NCBI RefSeq assembly: GCF_010365305.1
Contig: NZ_CP048279.1
Span: 124,001-188,000, forward strand
Reading direction: 5' to 3'
Origin: Staphylococcus sp. MI 10-1553
GTDB lineage: Bacteria > Bacillota > Bacilli > Staphylococcales > Staphylococcaceae
DNA: 64,000 nucleotides
Notes under the pieces: generated by a model
The model's input: the letters and a program-made list of their open reading frames with translations, nothing else
What the model was told of the DNA's origin: nothing
Database searches by the model: none
Shown: one piece after another, positions 37,489-46,488 of the stretch
Layout of the letters: each line of letters opens with the position of its first letter
How positions within the stretch are numbered: the first letter of the stretch is position 1
Made by a program: the position numbers and the translations under genes

Positions 37489-38070
37489 ATGAGCGCGATT
37501 AATCCATTAATTAGATACCATAGCGGGACAATTCTCAACCGCTTAAACCCTGTTGATGAGGCGTTTGGAACACCTATAATGATTTATGACCAAAACATGA
37601 TGGACACGGATTTAGGTAAGTATCGCATTGAACAAACGGAACCGAAAACAATCACATTGAAAGAAGATCATAATGCCAAATGTATTACGGCAGGGCAAAT
37701 CGTTTTTAATATGATTACGGGTGAAAGCGTTATTGTGAGCTCAAAGTATTCAGGGGCAATCTTACCGTATAACTATACACATATTGAAGTAGATAGAGAA
37801 AAAGTATATCCACGCTATCTCGTGTATTGGTTAAATCATTCACCGAAAGCCTTGAAACAAATCAAGCTTTATCAACAAGGTGGCAGTATGATTAAGAAAA
37901 TGACGCATAAGCAGTTACAAGCGCTAGAAATCCCATTACCTAGCATGGAACAACAAAAGCAAATTGGTGATTTAGCACACAGCAGATTGAGATTAAAATA
38001 TCTAAAAGCGAAAAGAGAACATCTTATGGATACGTATTTAACAGCGATTTTATTTAGGGAGGAACGTTAA
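37489..38070 (+). CDS. HsdS-like protein with a single target-recognition domain
   Basis: 193 residues. One TRD followed by the conserved end of an HsdS half: KQLQALEIPLPSMEQQKQIG and a helical tail KYLKAKREHLMDTYLTAI. A full HsdS has two such TRDs with two spacer helices; the complete one is at 39621-40853. The gene has its own promoter candidate and lies 1 nt before hsdM. AAGGAG touches the ATG, so the start is uncertain, though no better one is visible. It could dimerise to act as an alternative specificity subunit, or modulate HsdM. Truncated-gene debris is less likely because the frame is clean and tightly joined to hsdM. Confidence 0.75.
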   Translation: MSAINPLIRYHSGTILNRLNPVDEAFGTPIMIYDQNMMDTDLGKYRIEQTEPKTITLKEDHNAKCITAGQIVFNMITGESVIVSSKYSGAILPYNYTHIEVDREKVYPRYLVYWLNHSPKALKQIKLYQQGGSMIKKMTHKQLQALEIPLPSMEQQKQIGDLAHSRLRLKYLKAKREHLMDTYLTAILFREER

Positions 38071-38071
38071 T

Positions 38072-39628
38072 ATGTCAATTACGGAGAAGCAACGTCAACA
38101 GCAAGCAGAGTTACAGAAAAAATTATGGAGTATTGCAAACGATTTACGGGGGAATATGGATGCAAGCGAGTTTAGAAATTATATATTAGGTTTAATCTTT
38201 TATCGCTTTTTATCTGAAAAAACAGAAGTTCAAGTTGATATTTTATTTGAGGGAGAAAATACGACTTATGAACAAGCATGGCAAAATGAAGATTATAAAG
38301 AAGCGTTAGAAGCAGAATTATTGGAACGTATCGGTTATGTGATTGAACCACAAGACTTATTTAGCACTTTAATTAAAAAAATTGAGAATCAAACATTTGA
38401 AATAGAAGACTTACATAAAGCCATTAGTAAAATTGAAACTTCAACAAGAGGTCAAGAGAGCGAAGACGATTTCGATCATCTCTTTGATGATATGGACTTG
38501 AATGCCTCACGTTTAGGGAACACTAATGCTGAACGTACAAAATTAATTTCTAAAGTTATGATGAACTTATCTACTTTACCATTTGTGCATAGTGATATTG
38601 AGATTGATATGTTAGGGGACGCCTATGAATACTTGATTGGTCAATTTGCCGCAACAGCAGGTAAAAAGGCGGGAGAATTCTATACGCCGCAACAAGTATC
38701 TAAAATATTAGCGAAAATCGTCACTGCAAATAAACAAGACTTGAAAAATGTTTATGACCCCACTTGTGGTTCGGGCTCTTTATTATTGAGAGTGGGACGA
38801 GAAGCAAATGTAAGACATTATTATGGTCAAGAATACAACAGCACAACATTCAACCTCGCTCGAATGAACATGTTGCTACATGATGTGAACTATAGTCATT
38901 TCTCTATTGAAAATGGTGACACATTAGAACATCCTGCAGTATTGGAAGAAAAATTTGAAGCGGTTGTCGCTAATCCACCGTACAGCGCAAAATGGAGCGC
39001 AGACCCATCCTTTTTAGATGATGAGCGTTTTAGTAACTATGGTAAATTAGCACCAAAGTCAAAAGCGGACTTTGCCTTCATTCAGCATATGATTTATCAC
39101 TTGGATGACAATGGTACAATGGCTGTTGTCTTGCCACACGGTGTGCTTTTCCGCGGCGCTGCAGAAGGTATAATTAGAAAGTATCTCATTGAAGAAAAAA
39201 ACTATTTAGACGCAATCATTGGGTTACCAGCAAACCTCTTTTTCGGAACGAGTATCCCTACAGCGATATTAGTTTTTAAAAAATGTCGTGAAAAAGATGA
39301 AAATGTCTTATTTATTGATGCATCACAATCATTTGAAAAAGGAAAGAATCAAAACCACCTTTCAGATGAAGATGTGAATAAAATTGTCGAAACCTACTTA
39401 AAACGTGAAGACTTCGATAAATACAGCCATGTCGCTACTTTAGATGAAATTAAAGAGAATGACTATAACTTAAATATTCCAAGATATGTAGATACTTTTG
39501 AAGAGGAAGAACCTGTTGACTTAGAAGCGGTTCAGCAAGAAATCAAAGCAGTGGATGAAGAAATTGCATCTTTAGAGAAAGTGATTGCAGGTTACCTCAA
39601 AGAATTGGGAGTGGTGACGCATGACTAA
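38072..39628 (+). CDS. hsdM: Type I DNA methyltransferase, M subunit
   Basis: 518 residues. Adenine-N6 methyltransferase: AdoMet motif YDPTCGSGSLLL (about 228) and catalytic NPPYSAKW (about 302). The N-terminal HsdM helical domain starts near residue 10 (QKKLWSIANDLRGNMDASEF). GGGAGG precedes the ATG. Its last 8 nt overlap the hsdS start. Protects self DNA and forms the core of the restriction complex. Confidence 0.95.
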   Translation: MSITEKQRQQQAELQKKLWSIANDLRGNMDASEFRNYILGLIFYRFLSEKTEVQVDILFEGENTTYEQAWQNEDYKEALEAELLERIGYVIEPQDLFSTLIKKIENQTFEIEDLHKAISKIETSTRGQESEDDFDHLFDDMDLNASRLGNTNAERTKLISKVMMNLSTLPFVHSDIEIDMLGDAYEYLIGQFAATAGKKAGEFYTPQQVSKILAKIVTANKQDLKNVYDPTCGSGSLLLRVGREANVRHYYGQEYNSTTFNLARMNMLLHDVNYSHFSIENGDTLEHPAVLEEKFEAVVANPPYSAKWSADPSFLDDERFSNYGKLAPKSKADFAFIQHMIYHLDDNGTMAVVLPHGVLFRGAAEGIIRKYLIEEKNYLDAIIGLPANLFFGTSIPTAILVFKKCREKDENVLFIDASQSFEKGKNQNHLSDEDVNKIVETYLKREDFDKYSHVATLDEIKENDYNLNIPRYVDTFEEEEPVDLEAVQQEIKAVDEEIASLEKVIAGYLKELGVVTHD

Positions 39629-40853
39629 TGAGCCAAAAAATTTGCCTGAATTAAGGTTTCCTGAGTTTGAGAAAAGTTGGAGAATTATAACTTTAGGTGA
39701 AGCTACAACAAAGATAGGTAGTGGGAAAACTCCATTGGGTGGTAGTTCAGTGTATCTAAACAATGGAATCCCGTTTCTTAGAAGTCAAAACATACAGTAT
39801 GGAATATTAGATTTAAGCGAATTGGTTTATATTGATGAAAATACAGATGAAAATATGAAAAGTAGCAGAACCTATTATGGAGATATTTTATTGAATATTA
39901 CAGGTGCTTCTATTGGTAGAAGTGCTGTGAACACAATAAAAAAAGGTTATGCTAATTTAAATCAACATGTGTGCATAATAAGGTTAAAAGAACATTACAA
40001 CTATCATTTTATAGGACAGTTTTTAATATCACCAAAGGGACAAAAAAAGATATTTATGGCGCAAAGTGGTGGTAGCAGAGAAGGACTGAATTTTAATGAA
40101 ATCAGTAAAATAAAGTTTAGTTTACCAGATGAGTTAGAAGAACAACAAAAAACAGGTGATTTCTTCAGTAAACTCGACCGTCAAATCGAATTAGAAGAAC
40201 AAAAATTAGCATTGTTGGAAGAACAGAAAAAGGGCTATATGCAAAAGATTTTCTCCCAAGAACTCCGATTTAAAGATGAAAATGAAGGTGACTATCCTGA
40301 ATGGAAGATAAAAAAAATAGAAGATATAGCTTCTGTTACAAAAGGATTTACTCCGAGTACTAAAAATAATGATTATTGGCATGATGAAAATAGAAATTGG
40401 CTTTCTATAGCCGGTATGGATGAAAAGTATTTGTATCATGGTAATAAAGGTATTACAGATTTAGCTTCTCAAAAACATGATAAAGTCGATAAAAACACGT
40501 TAATTATGAGCTTTAAATTAACATTAGGAAAATTAGGAATAGTAAAAGAACCTATGTATACAAACGAAGCTATATGCCATTTTAATTGGAAAAGTAAAAA
40601 TGTTAATACAGAGTATGTATATTATTATTTAAGTTATATAAATATTAGTAGCTTTGGTTCTCAGGCTGTAAAAGGAATCACATTAAACAATGATTCTATA
40701 AATAGTATCGTAATTAAGTTACCTTCACTATCAGAACAGTATAAAATTAGCGATCTATTAAAAAAATATGATGAATTTATTGAAAAACAGTTAGCTAAAA
40801 TTGAACTATTGAAAGAGAGAAAAAAAGGATTTTTACAGAAGATGTTTGTGTAA
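39621..40853 (+). CDS. hsdS: Type I specificity subunit
   Basis: 410 residues with two target-recognition domains (about 10-160 and 220-365). Each is followed by a conserved helix block: FSLPDELEEQQKTGDFFSKL with LALLEEQKKGYMQKIF, and IKLPSLSEQYKISDLLKKY with IELLKERKKGFLQKMF. It sets the bipartite DNA target. Seven bp after its stop lies a scrap of an IS21 end. Confidence 0.94.
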   Translation: MTNEPKNLPELRFPEFEKSWRIITLGEATTKIGSGKTPLGGSSVYLNNGIPFLRSQNIQYGILDLSELVYIDENTDENMKSSRTYYGDILLNITGASIGRSAVNTIKKGYANLNQHVCIIRLKEHYNYHFIGQFLISPKGQKKIFMAQSGGSREGLNFNEISKIKFSLPDELEEQQKTGDFFSKLDRQIELEEQKLALLEEQKKGYMQKIFSQELRFKDENEGDYPEWKIKKIEDIASVTKGFTPSTKNNDYWHDENRNWLSIAGMDEKYLYHGNKGITDLASQKHDKVDKNTLIMSFKLTLGKLGIVKEPMYTNEAICHFNWKSKNVNTEYVYYYLSYINISSFGSQAVKGITLNNDSINSIVIKLPSLSEQYKISDLLKKYDEFIEKQLAKIELLKERKKGFLQKMFV

Positions 40854-40860
40854 TTCTGAT

Positions 40861-40884
40861 AACATTTTCAAACCGCTATTGACA
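40861..40884 (+). mobile_element. IS21 right-end scrap
   Basis: AACATTTTCAAACCGC plus TATTGACA, 24 bases identical to the right end of the element at 16921-18005, with no other IS sequence next to it. It marks the end of the restriction operon. Confidence 0.7.
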
Positions 40885-40990
40885 ATAAGTCCGGTTATGT
40901 TAATTTGTTTTAATTAAACCGAGAACGAACAGCAGCTTAAAGTAGGATTTAATGTAAAAATTTTATTTTGTAAATCACAAATATAACCAA

Positions 40991-41026
40991 TAAAAAGGGT
41001 GCCATTGATGACAGACACCCTTTTTA
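40991..41026 (+). terminator. Terminator downstream of hsdS
   Basis: TAAAAAGGGTG (40991-41001) pairs with CACCCTTTTTA (41016-41026). It probably ends the hsd transcript. Confidence 0.75.
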
Positions 41027-41139
41027 TAAAGTTCGACTGTATAAATGGACTTTATTACAACAATGGGGACGGAAGTCATTGGATTCTGTCAGTTAGAAGT
41101 GAAGTAACGCTAATTTCTGATTTTGTTAATGATGAATAA
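41008..41139 (+). pseudogene. Doubtful 43-codon ORF or fragment
   Basis: MTDTLFIKFDCINGLYYNNG, then DGSHWILSVRSEVTLISDFV, ending NDE. The composition looks protein-like, but the ATG lies in the terminator loop and there is no ribosome site. Otherwise 40885-41299 shows nothing. Confidence 0.25.
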
Positions 41140-41299
41140 TAGGCGATAGTTTAAAAAGGATAGAAGTAAATCGTTATACGGTCATGTTTTTGTTTTGCCA
41201 GATGTTTGGATAGATAGCATTATATGAGTTGACAATTATATTTATAGCTTGAATCGTGATGTAGCAAGGTCCATTAACTCATTTTTTATTATAAAAGGG

Positions 41300-41344
41300 T
41301 TGACGGGTTTCTAGAAATCAACTATCTTATATTATAAGATAGTT
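41300..41344 (+). promoter_or_regulatory. Promoter and operator of the padR-like operon
   Basis: -35 TTGACG (41300-41305), 17 bp, -10 TATCTT (41323-41328). The palindrome AACTATCTTAT (41320-41330), ATT, ATAAGATAGTT (41334-41344) covers the -10, as expected for autorepression by the PadR protein that follows. Confidence 0.65.
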
Positions 41345-41360
41345 GGAATAGGTGATGGAC

Positions 41361-41687
41361 ATGTCAGTATCGAATCAAATGATGAAGGGGCTTTTAGATG
41401 GCGCGATACTCGGTTTAATTGCGCAAGGTGAAACTTATGGTTATGAGATTTTAGAAAAGTTGAAGGCAAACCAGTTTCCTGAAATTAGTGATGGCAGTAT
41501 ATACCCAGTCTTATTACGACTTAGCAAAAAGGGATATGTCCATACGACGACACGAAAATCAGATAATGGTGGACCGAAACGGAAGTATTATACGATATCG
41601 GAAAGTGGAGAAAAAGAGCTTGAACAATTCAAAGCAAAGTGGCGTGATTTGAATACAGGTATGAATCATCTTTTTGGAAGGGTGTAA
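41361..41687 (+). CDS. PadR-family transcriptional regulator
   Basis: About 108 residues from the ATG at 41361 (MSVSNQMMKGLLDGAIL); earlier in-frame GTG 41352 and ATG 41355 overlap the likely ribosome site. Winged helix of PadR type: GETYGYEILEKLK, then SDGSIYPVLLRLSKKGYV and GGPKRKYYTISESGEKELE. Such proteins usually repress a membrane-protein operon of which they are the first gene, as here. The effector is unknown. Confidence 0.9.
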   Translation: MSVSNQMMKGLLDGAILGLIAQGETYGYEILEKLKANQFPEISDGSIYPVLLRLSKKGYVHTTTRKSDNGGPKRKYYTISESGEKELEQFKAKWRDLNTGMNHLFGRV

Positions 41688-41690
41688 GAA

Positions 41691-42455
41691 ATGTTGAGCA
41701 AACAGTCAGAAGATTTTTTAGTTAAACTAAGAGTTGAGCTTTTGTTTAGAGGTAAAAAGGAAGAAGATATTGAAGAAATTGAAGCAGAATTAAGAGATCA
41801 TTTAGAGACTGCTGAACAACAAGGTGAAAACGTCCATGCAATTATTGATACGCCGATTAAAGCCTATGCTGACCAGTTTTCAAAGCATTTGCCTTTTATC
41901 AATCTTTTGACTAAATATATTACCTTTTATGTCTTATTTCTATTCGCACTGTTTACAGTACCCGATTTATTTGCACAGTCTTATACTTTAACAGCAAGTA
42001 CCATTTTAAATGCGATTTTTACTCTTTTAATCACTGTCATACTTGGTCTATATATGATACGGAAGTTGATATTGACATTTGGTGACAGTAAAAAAACATA
42101 CATTTTTGGAGCGATGGGAGGCATTCTGCTATTTGGTTTAATCGTATTGAGCACATTTTTAGCACATCATTTTCCATTGTATAAGATTGTTACTTTGAAT
42201 CAACAGGAAAGTAATATTGTAGGTATTGTCTTGCTCATGCTGGTTACGATGATTTGTTATATATTAAAACAAAAAATCTATGCACTCATTTTATTTTTAG
42301 TTTGTCTACCTAATATGATTGCTCTAGTCATGACACAAAATGGATCACGAACGTATTATCTCATTATTTCGTTATCTTTAATTATTGTCTTCAATATTGC
42401 TTTTATCGTCTATACCTTTTATCAATTTCGTAAAGATTCAAAGAGTAAAAATTAA
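41691..42455 (+). CDS. HAAS/DUF1129-type membrane protein, PadR partner
   Basis: 254 residues. A soluble N-terminal helical domain (1-70; EDIEEIEAELRDHLETAEQQ) of the HAAS type found next to PadR regulators is followed by six or more membrane segments (about 75-245). It starts 3 nt after the regulator stop. The function of the family is not established; the layout suggests a membrane sensor or effector controlled with its repressor. Confidence 0.75.
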   Translation: MLSKQSEDFLVKLRVELLFRGKKEEDIEEIEAELRDHLETAEQQGENVHAIIDTPIKAYADQFSKHLPFINLLTKYITFYVLFLFALFTVPDLFAQSYTLTASTILNAIFTLLITVILGLYMIRKLILTFGDSKKTYIFGAMGGILLFGLIVLSTFLAHHFPLYKIVTLNQQESNIVGIVLLMLVTMICYILKQKIYALILFLVCLPNMIALVMTQNGSRTYYLIISLSLIIVFNIAFIVYTFYQFRKDSKSKN

Positions 42456-42477
42456 ATATTGTTAGATTGTAGAACTC

Positions 42478-42528
42478 AAAAAACCGCTCGTGTGATGTGC
42501 ACTTATCACAATTGAGCGGTTTTAATTT
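42478..42528. terminator. Shared terminator
   Basis: AAAACCGCTC and GAGCGGTTTT form the outer stem around GTGATGTGCACTTATCAC. T-rich on the plus side. It ends the padR operon and possibly the facing yagU-like gene. Confidence 0.8.
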
Positions 42529-43022
42529 TAATCTAATTGATAGCGATAGACAAAAAGTTGTCGTACGAGATCGATGGTCATCATCCAAACGATATGACCG
42601 AATAATTCAGAAAGATGCTCTTGGAAGGGTTGATCCCAAGGCGCAGGAACGGTATGCATAATCGGCATAATGATCAAGTGGAATAACCCCCAAATCACAA
42701 TACCAAAGACAGCCCCTTGTCCCATTGCCATATACGCGTACCTTTTAACTAACAAACAATAAATAATGGCAATGACAATGGAGAAACTAAAGTGAACGAT
42801 AAAGCTCACCCAAGGTAATGACATGCCGGAGAATGTATATGTTTGATGTGTGAAATCGTGACTGAATCCTAATTGTTGTAAGAGTTGTTGAGGGGGATTC
42901 GTCGCATTTCTTTCAGGTGTTCGTGGTGGAAACATGACTTCCCAACCTAATTTTACAATACCGGAAAGCAGCCCGCCGATAATGCCAGTATAAAATAACA
43001 GACCGATTTGTCTTTGAGTCAA
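42528..43022 (-). CDS. YagU family (DUF1440) membrane protein
   Basis: 164 residues with four membrane segments, GLLSGIVKLGWEVMFPPRTP near the N-terminus and HTVPAPWDQPFQEHLSELF near the C-terminus, both characteristic of YagU-like inner membrane proteins. Start is TTG at 43022 behind AGGAGG. YagU has been linked to acid resistance in E. coli; its role here is unknown. Single gene, converging with the padR operon. Confidence 0.8.
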   Translation of the reverse strand: MTQRQIGLLFYTGIIGGLLSGIVKLGWEVMFPPRTPERNATNPPQQLLQQLGFSHDFTHQTYTFSGMSLPWVSFIVHFSFSIVIAIIYCLLVKRYAYMAMGQGAVFGIVIWGLFHLIIMPIMHTVPAPWDQPFQEHLSELFGHIVWMMTIDLVRQLFVYRYQLD

Positions 43023-43258
43023 CTTAAGGACCTCCTGTTTATTTATCTATAATTAGTATATTACTATGTGAAAATGTTCTCAATTCATTTTGAATAAAAA
43101 TATTTGTCTATTTAATAACAGAAACAGGTATATTGTGGGACGGTTTATACAATAGGCGGATTCATTTTACATTTACTCGTAAAATACTTCCTAAGTCTCA
43201 TGATAGCTTCTACTTAAACCTATATTATGAGACAGGACATTTGATAAAGGAGCATTTT

Positions 43259-44266
43259 ATGGAACCTACAAAAAAGAGAATTGAAGTTTTAGATTATTTA
43301 AGAGGATTTGCGTTACTTGGTATTATTTTTGCGAACATTATTTCGATTATACATGTGACTGAACATACAGGGAATGTCGACATTGTATATATGAAATATT
43401 TAAATATTTTGGTTGAAGCGAAATTCTTTTCAATCTTTTCATTATTATTTGGTATCGGCTTCTACATCTTTTTTCACAATGCGAAACAAAAAGACGTTAA
43501 TCCGTACTTTCTTTACTTAAGAAGAATCCTAATCCTATTACTATTGGGTTTGATACATCAAATATTCCAACCCGGAGAAGCATTGTTTTTCTACGCGATT
43601 GTTGGTTTACCCCTTTTACTTTTTACATTTGTAGATAAGCGTATCAATCTCGTCCTTGGATTGATTTTATTGGCGTTAGGCGTTCTCAGCGGTAACAAAA
43701 TCACTTTTATACCGGGACTATTTATACTGGGCTATACGATTGGGCAATATGACCTTCATAAGACGATCTACCATCATGCGAGGGCACTGCGTATTTCATT
43801 ATTGTTATCTACAATAGGTTTTATTATTTCTATGGTTGTTTTACATCTTTATTATGTCGCGCCATCATATGATTTGGTGGAATCGACATTATCAAATGAG
43901 ACCTATGTTAAGATGTATGAGACATTTTCGAATCTCATTGTTTACACGGCGCCTTTTATTTCTCTATTCTATGTATTATTGTTTGTCTACTTATTAAAAT
44001 TTGATGGTGTGAAAAAATTATTACGCCCACTCAAATACTACGGTCAAATGGCTTTAACGAATTATTTATTGAATACATTTTTAATTATTATTGTCGGCAA
44101 ATTTGTTACATTAACCTTTGCACAAACAGGGTTAGTCTGTGTCGCGATTTTAGCTGTACAAATGGTCTTTTCAATGATTTGGCTACGCGTATTTAGATAC
44201 GGACCGATTGAATATATTTGGAGAATGGGGACTTATTTACAAGTCTTTAAAATCAAAAGAAGTTAA
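43259..44266 (+). CDS. DUF418-family membrane protein
   Basis: 335 residues from the ATG at 43259 with AAGGAG upstream; the frame opens at 43133 but has no ribosome site there. About ten membrane segments. The N-terminal KKRIEVLDYLRGFALLGII and the C-terminal LWLRVFRYGPIEYIWR-like ending are the DUF418 pattern. The family is of unknown function, related to acyltransferase-3/YeiB membrane proteins. Monocistronic with its own terminator. Confidence 0.85.
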   Translation: MEPTKKRIEVLDYLRGFALLGIIFANIISIIHVTEHTGNVDIVYMKYLNILVEAKFFSIFSLLFGIGFYIFFHNAKQKDVNPYFLYLRRILILLLLGLIHQIFQPGEALFFYAIVGLPLLLFTFVDKRINLVLGLILLALGVLSGNKITFIPGLFILGYTIGQYDLHKTIYHHARALRISLLLSTIGFIISMVVLHLYYVAPSYDLVESTLSNETYVKMYETFSNLIVYTAPFISLFYVLLFVYLLKFDGVKKLLRPLKYYGQMALTNYLLNTFLIIIVGKFVTLTFAQTGLVCVAILAVQMVFSMIWLRVFRYGPIEYIWRMGTYLQVFKIKRS

Positions 44267-44369
44267 TATCGATGTATTTGAACGTGAGTATTAAAAAACG
44301 GGTACAGAAATCGTTGTGATTTTTGGTACGATACACAATTGAGTCTGGAATATAACTCTCAAAATAAAT

Positions 44370-44416
44370 GCGCTAAGATGATGTTTAATTGAAAATCATC
44401 TTAGCGCTTCTTTTTT
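44370..44416 (+). terminator. Terminator after DUF418 gene
   Basis: 13-bp perfect stem GCGCTAAGATGAT (44370-44382) with ATCATCTTAGCGC (44395-44407), then TTCTTTTTT. The remaining part of 44267-44616 shows no gene. Confidence 0.9.
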
Positions 44417-44616
44417 ATGATAGAACTTCGGAGGGTATGACTTCTTTTCCGAGAGGACAGCCGACAGCCTGTAATCTTTGGTGAGTCTGATTTTTTTATG
44501 CTCTACGTGGACTTATCAATACTTTAAGAGGAACGGTTCAAAATCGAAATAGTTACACTTATTATCAAAACAAGAAGCAACTTGTTTATAATCGTTTCAA
44601 AACCTCAAACCGCGCC

Positions 44617-44784
44617 TTACTTTTTCCGTTTTTTTGTACTACGAGCTGAAACAATTGCGACTCCTAAAAATCCAATGAATCCATTAAATAAAGCCGGTAA
44701 GAAGGTCATATGTCCTATAAAAAGACCGATTAAAAAAATTAATATCCCAGTTATTAAAGAAATTATCCATTGTTCTAATTTCAT
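44617..44784 (-). CDS. Small membrane protein, 55 residues
   Basis: ATG at 44784, stop TAA at 44617. The protein starts MKLEQWIISLITGILIFLIG, has two hydrophobic helices (about 5-25 and 28-46), and ends in a basic tail SARSTKKRKK, as in small staphylococcal membrane proteins. AGGAG lies 11 nt upstream. No homologous family recognised, but the hydrophobic pattern and positive-inside tail support a real gene. 44785-45058 holds nothing clear. Confidence 0.6.
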   Translation of the reverse strand: MKLEQWIISLITGILIFLIGLFIGHMTFLPALFNGFIGFLGVAIVSARSTKKRKK

Positions 44785-45058
44785 AAATTTAAAAACTCCT
44801 ATCTACTCAAAAGAGGTTAGTAAACAGCATTGTCTGATTCCACTTGCTGTATTGACGTTAAGCCTCTATATTAACAATCCCAAAACTTGTGGAACGGTCA
44901 GTTTAATAGCACACGCTATACCGACATTCGTCTACAAGTTTAGTAAAGGTTCTTCTCAATATCAATAAATTTTATCATAATAATTATTGCTTTACAGGTC
45001 TATTTTTCGTCGTAATAAACGAGTTAAGTCCATTAGGCACACTTACATATCAAAAAAT

Positions 45059-45102
45059 AAACTGTGCAGTCGCGCTTTTAAACACGACTACACAGTTTTT
45101 TA
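45059..45102 (-). terminator. Terminator of the protein A-like gene
   Basis: AAACTGTGCAGTCG (45059-45072) pairs with CGACTACACAGTTT (45085-45098). On the minus strand it is followed by TTTATTTTTTG. Confidence 0.8.
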
Positions 45103-45166
45103 ATCCCGTTTATTTATTTTCTAGGTTGTCTCTCTCTTGATGTGTAATATTGGAAAATATTGAAAC

Positions 45167-45997
45167 TTAGTTTGATTTTCTGCTACGGCCTAATAATAAT
45201 GAACCGAATGCTAAGCTTAATCCACCTGCAAGTGTTGTACCGAATAATGCAGCATCGCTTTCGCTACCTGTTTCAGGTAAAGCTTTCATTTCATTGTTTG
45301 CTTTCGCATCTTTGTTTTCGTTCATCATTGCTGGTTTGTTGATCACAAGTTCTTGACCAGGCATGATGACATTTTTGTCTGCTAAGTGATTATCTTTAGC
45401 AATTTGGTCAGCAGTTGTGTTGTTTGCTTTAGCGATTTCGTTTAAAGTTTCACCAGGTTTAACAACGTGAGTTGAAGCTTTTGGCATTGCTTTGTTACCA
45501 GAATTGTTCATACCGTTGTTACCAGATTGTTCTTTAGCTGCGCCCATGTCTTTGTTGTCTTTTTTACCAGCTTGGTCAGCTTTATGATCTTGATCGGCTT
45601 TACCGCCTTTATCTTCAGCTTTGTTGCCTTGGTCACCTTTGTTGTCTTGATCGCCTTTGTTGTCGTTTTGTCCAGCTTGGTTATCATTGTTGTTATCAGA
45701 TGGGTGTGTTGTACCATCGTCTTTTTTAGGTGCTTGGCTATCGTTTAATTTTTGAGCTTCAGCAAGAACGTCTTTGCTTGCGCTAGGATCGTCTTTAAGG
45801 CTTTGAATGAAACCATTGCGTTGATCCTCGTTTAAATTAGGCAAATTCAATACTTCAGCGAAAGCATTTTGTTGAGCCTCAGCAGTGTTTGTAGCATTCG
45901 CATTGTTGTTTTCTTCTGCAAATGTAGGAGAGCTTACTAATAAAGAACTCGCGATTAAGCAAGATCCGACACCGATAGAATGAAGAAATACGTTCAA
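45167..45997 (-). CDS. spa: Protein A-like wall protein with one Ig-binding domain, LysM and LPXTG
   Basis: 276 residues. Signal region 1-28 ([15 protein letters not shown], ending PTFAEE); one three-helix Ig-binding domain at 39-91 ([20 protein letters not shown], then [14 protein letters not shown] and [14 protein letters not shown]), closest to domain E of S. aureus protein A; a repeat region 92-170 rich in Asp, Asn, Lys and Gly; a LysM domain 175-220 ([17 protein letters not shown]); LPETG at 240-244, a hydrophobic helix and RSRKSN. It should be linked to peptidoglycan by sortase A. Tyr14 of the domain, an Fc contact in S. aureus, is Ala47 here. The YSIRK motif reads HSI-GVGS. TTG start with AGGA upstream. 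Confidence 0.85.
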   Translation of the reverse strand: MNVFLHSIGVGSCLIASSLLVSSPTFAEENNNANATNTAEAQQNAFAEVLNLPNLNEDQRNGFIQSLKDDPSASKDVLAEAQKLNDSQAPKKDDGTTHPSDNNNDNQAGQNDNKGDQDNKGDQGNKAEDKGGKADQDHKADQAGKKDNKDMGAAKEQSGNNGMNNSGNKAMPKASTHVVKPGETLNEIAKANNTTADQIAKDNHLADKNVIMPGQELVINKPAMMNENKDAKANNEMKALPETGSESDAALFGTTLAGGLSLAFGSLLLGRSRKSN

Positions 45998-46398
45998 ATT
46001 TTTCCTATTCGTTCATGTTATGTAAAAATTTTTGTGAATAAAATGAATGCTTATTGCATAAATTTTGAATTAAAAAAAGTACAAAAAAAGAGCGCCATTT
46101 AGACTTTTGTATATGTCTATGCGGTGCTTTAATTCTTTGTCAAGAGATTTAGAAGCAGGTTGTAAATGGCTGATTTTATTATGTAAATGATAGAGTATAC
46201 TGCATTTATACGTTTTTATTCAAATTAGACTTCCTTCAGTGATATCACAATATGCTTTTTTGAAAAATAGTGATATATTTCCTCTTTCTATAAAAAATAT
46301 GTACCTTTTCTAAAAATTTATGCTCCCTTTTTTTAAACATTTCTTCCATAATCTCTTTTTTATACGTGAATTTAACAAAGTGAATGATGTCAAAAAGG
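45998..46398. other. Intergenic with one hairpin
   Basis: A hairpin at about 46090-46131 (AGCGCC...TAGAC with GTCTA...GGTGCT) is followed on the minus strand by seven T residues, upstream of spa; it may be a terminator or attenuator of a leftward transcript. No gene is seen. Confidence 0.4.
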
Positions 46399-46453
46399 TT
46401 GTGACAAACTCACTATTTCTTTATATTGAGCCCCTATTATAAAAGCCCTTACA
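46399..46453 (+). promoter_or_regulatory. mtlA promoter and cre-like site
   Basis: -35 TTGTGA (46399-46404), 17 bp, -10 TATATT (46422-46427). TAAAAGCCCTTACA (46440-46453), the inverse of TGTAAGGGCTTTTA, is cre-like and sits just downstream of the start point. It has the same GG variant as the mupG site. Confidence 0.55.
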
Positions 46454-46488
46454 ATTTATATAAATTGAATTAAAGAAGGGGTGTATTT

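Noticed and set aside
34611..40853. Phase-variable hsdS inversion locus
   Set aside because: The two specificity genes do not show obvious long inverted repeats with each other and lie in the same direction, so an inversion switch is not supported.
45508..45748. Lys/Thr-rich and Val/Phe-rich frames inside the protein A-like gene
   Set aside because: They are shadows of the Asp/Asn/Lys repeat region in other frames.
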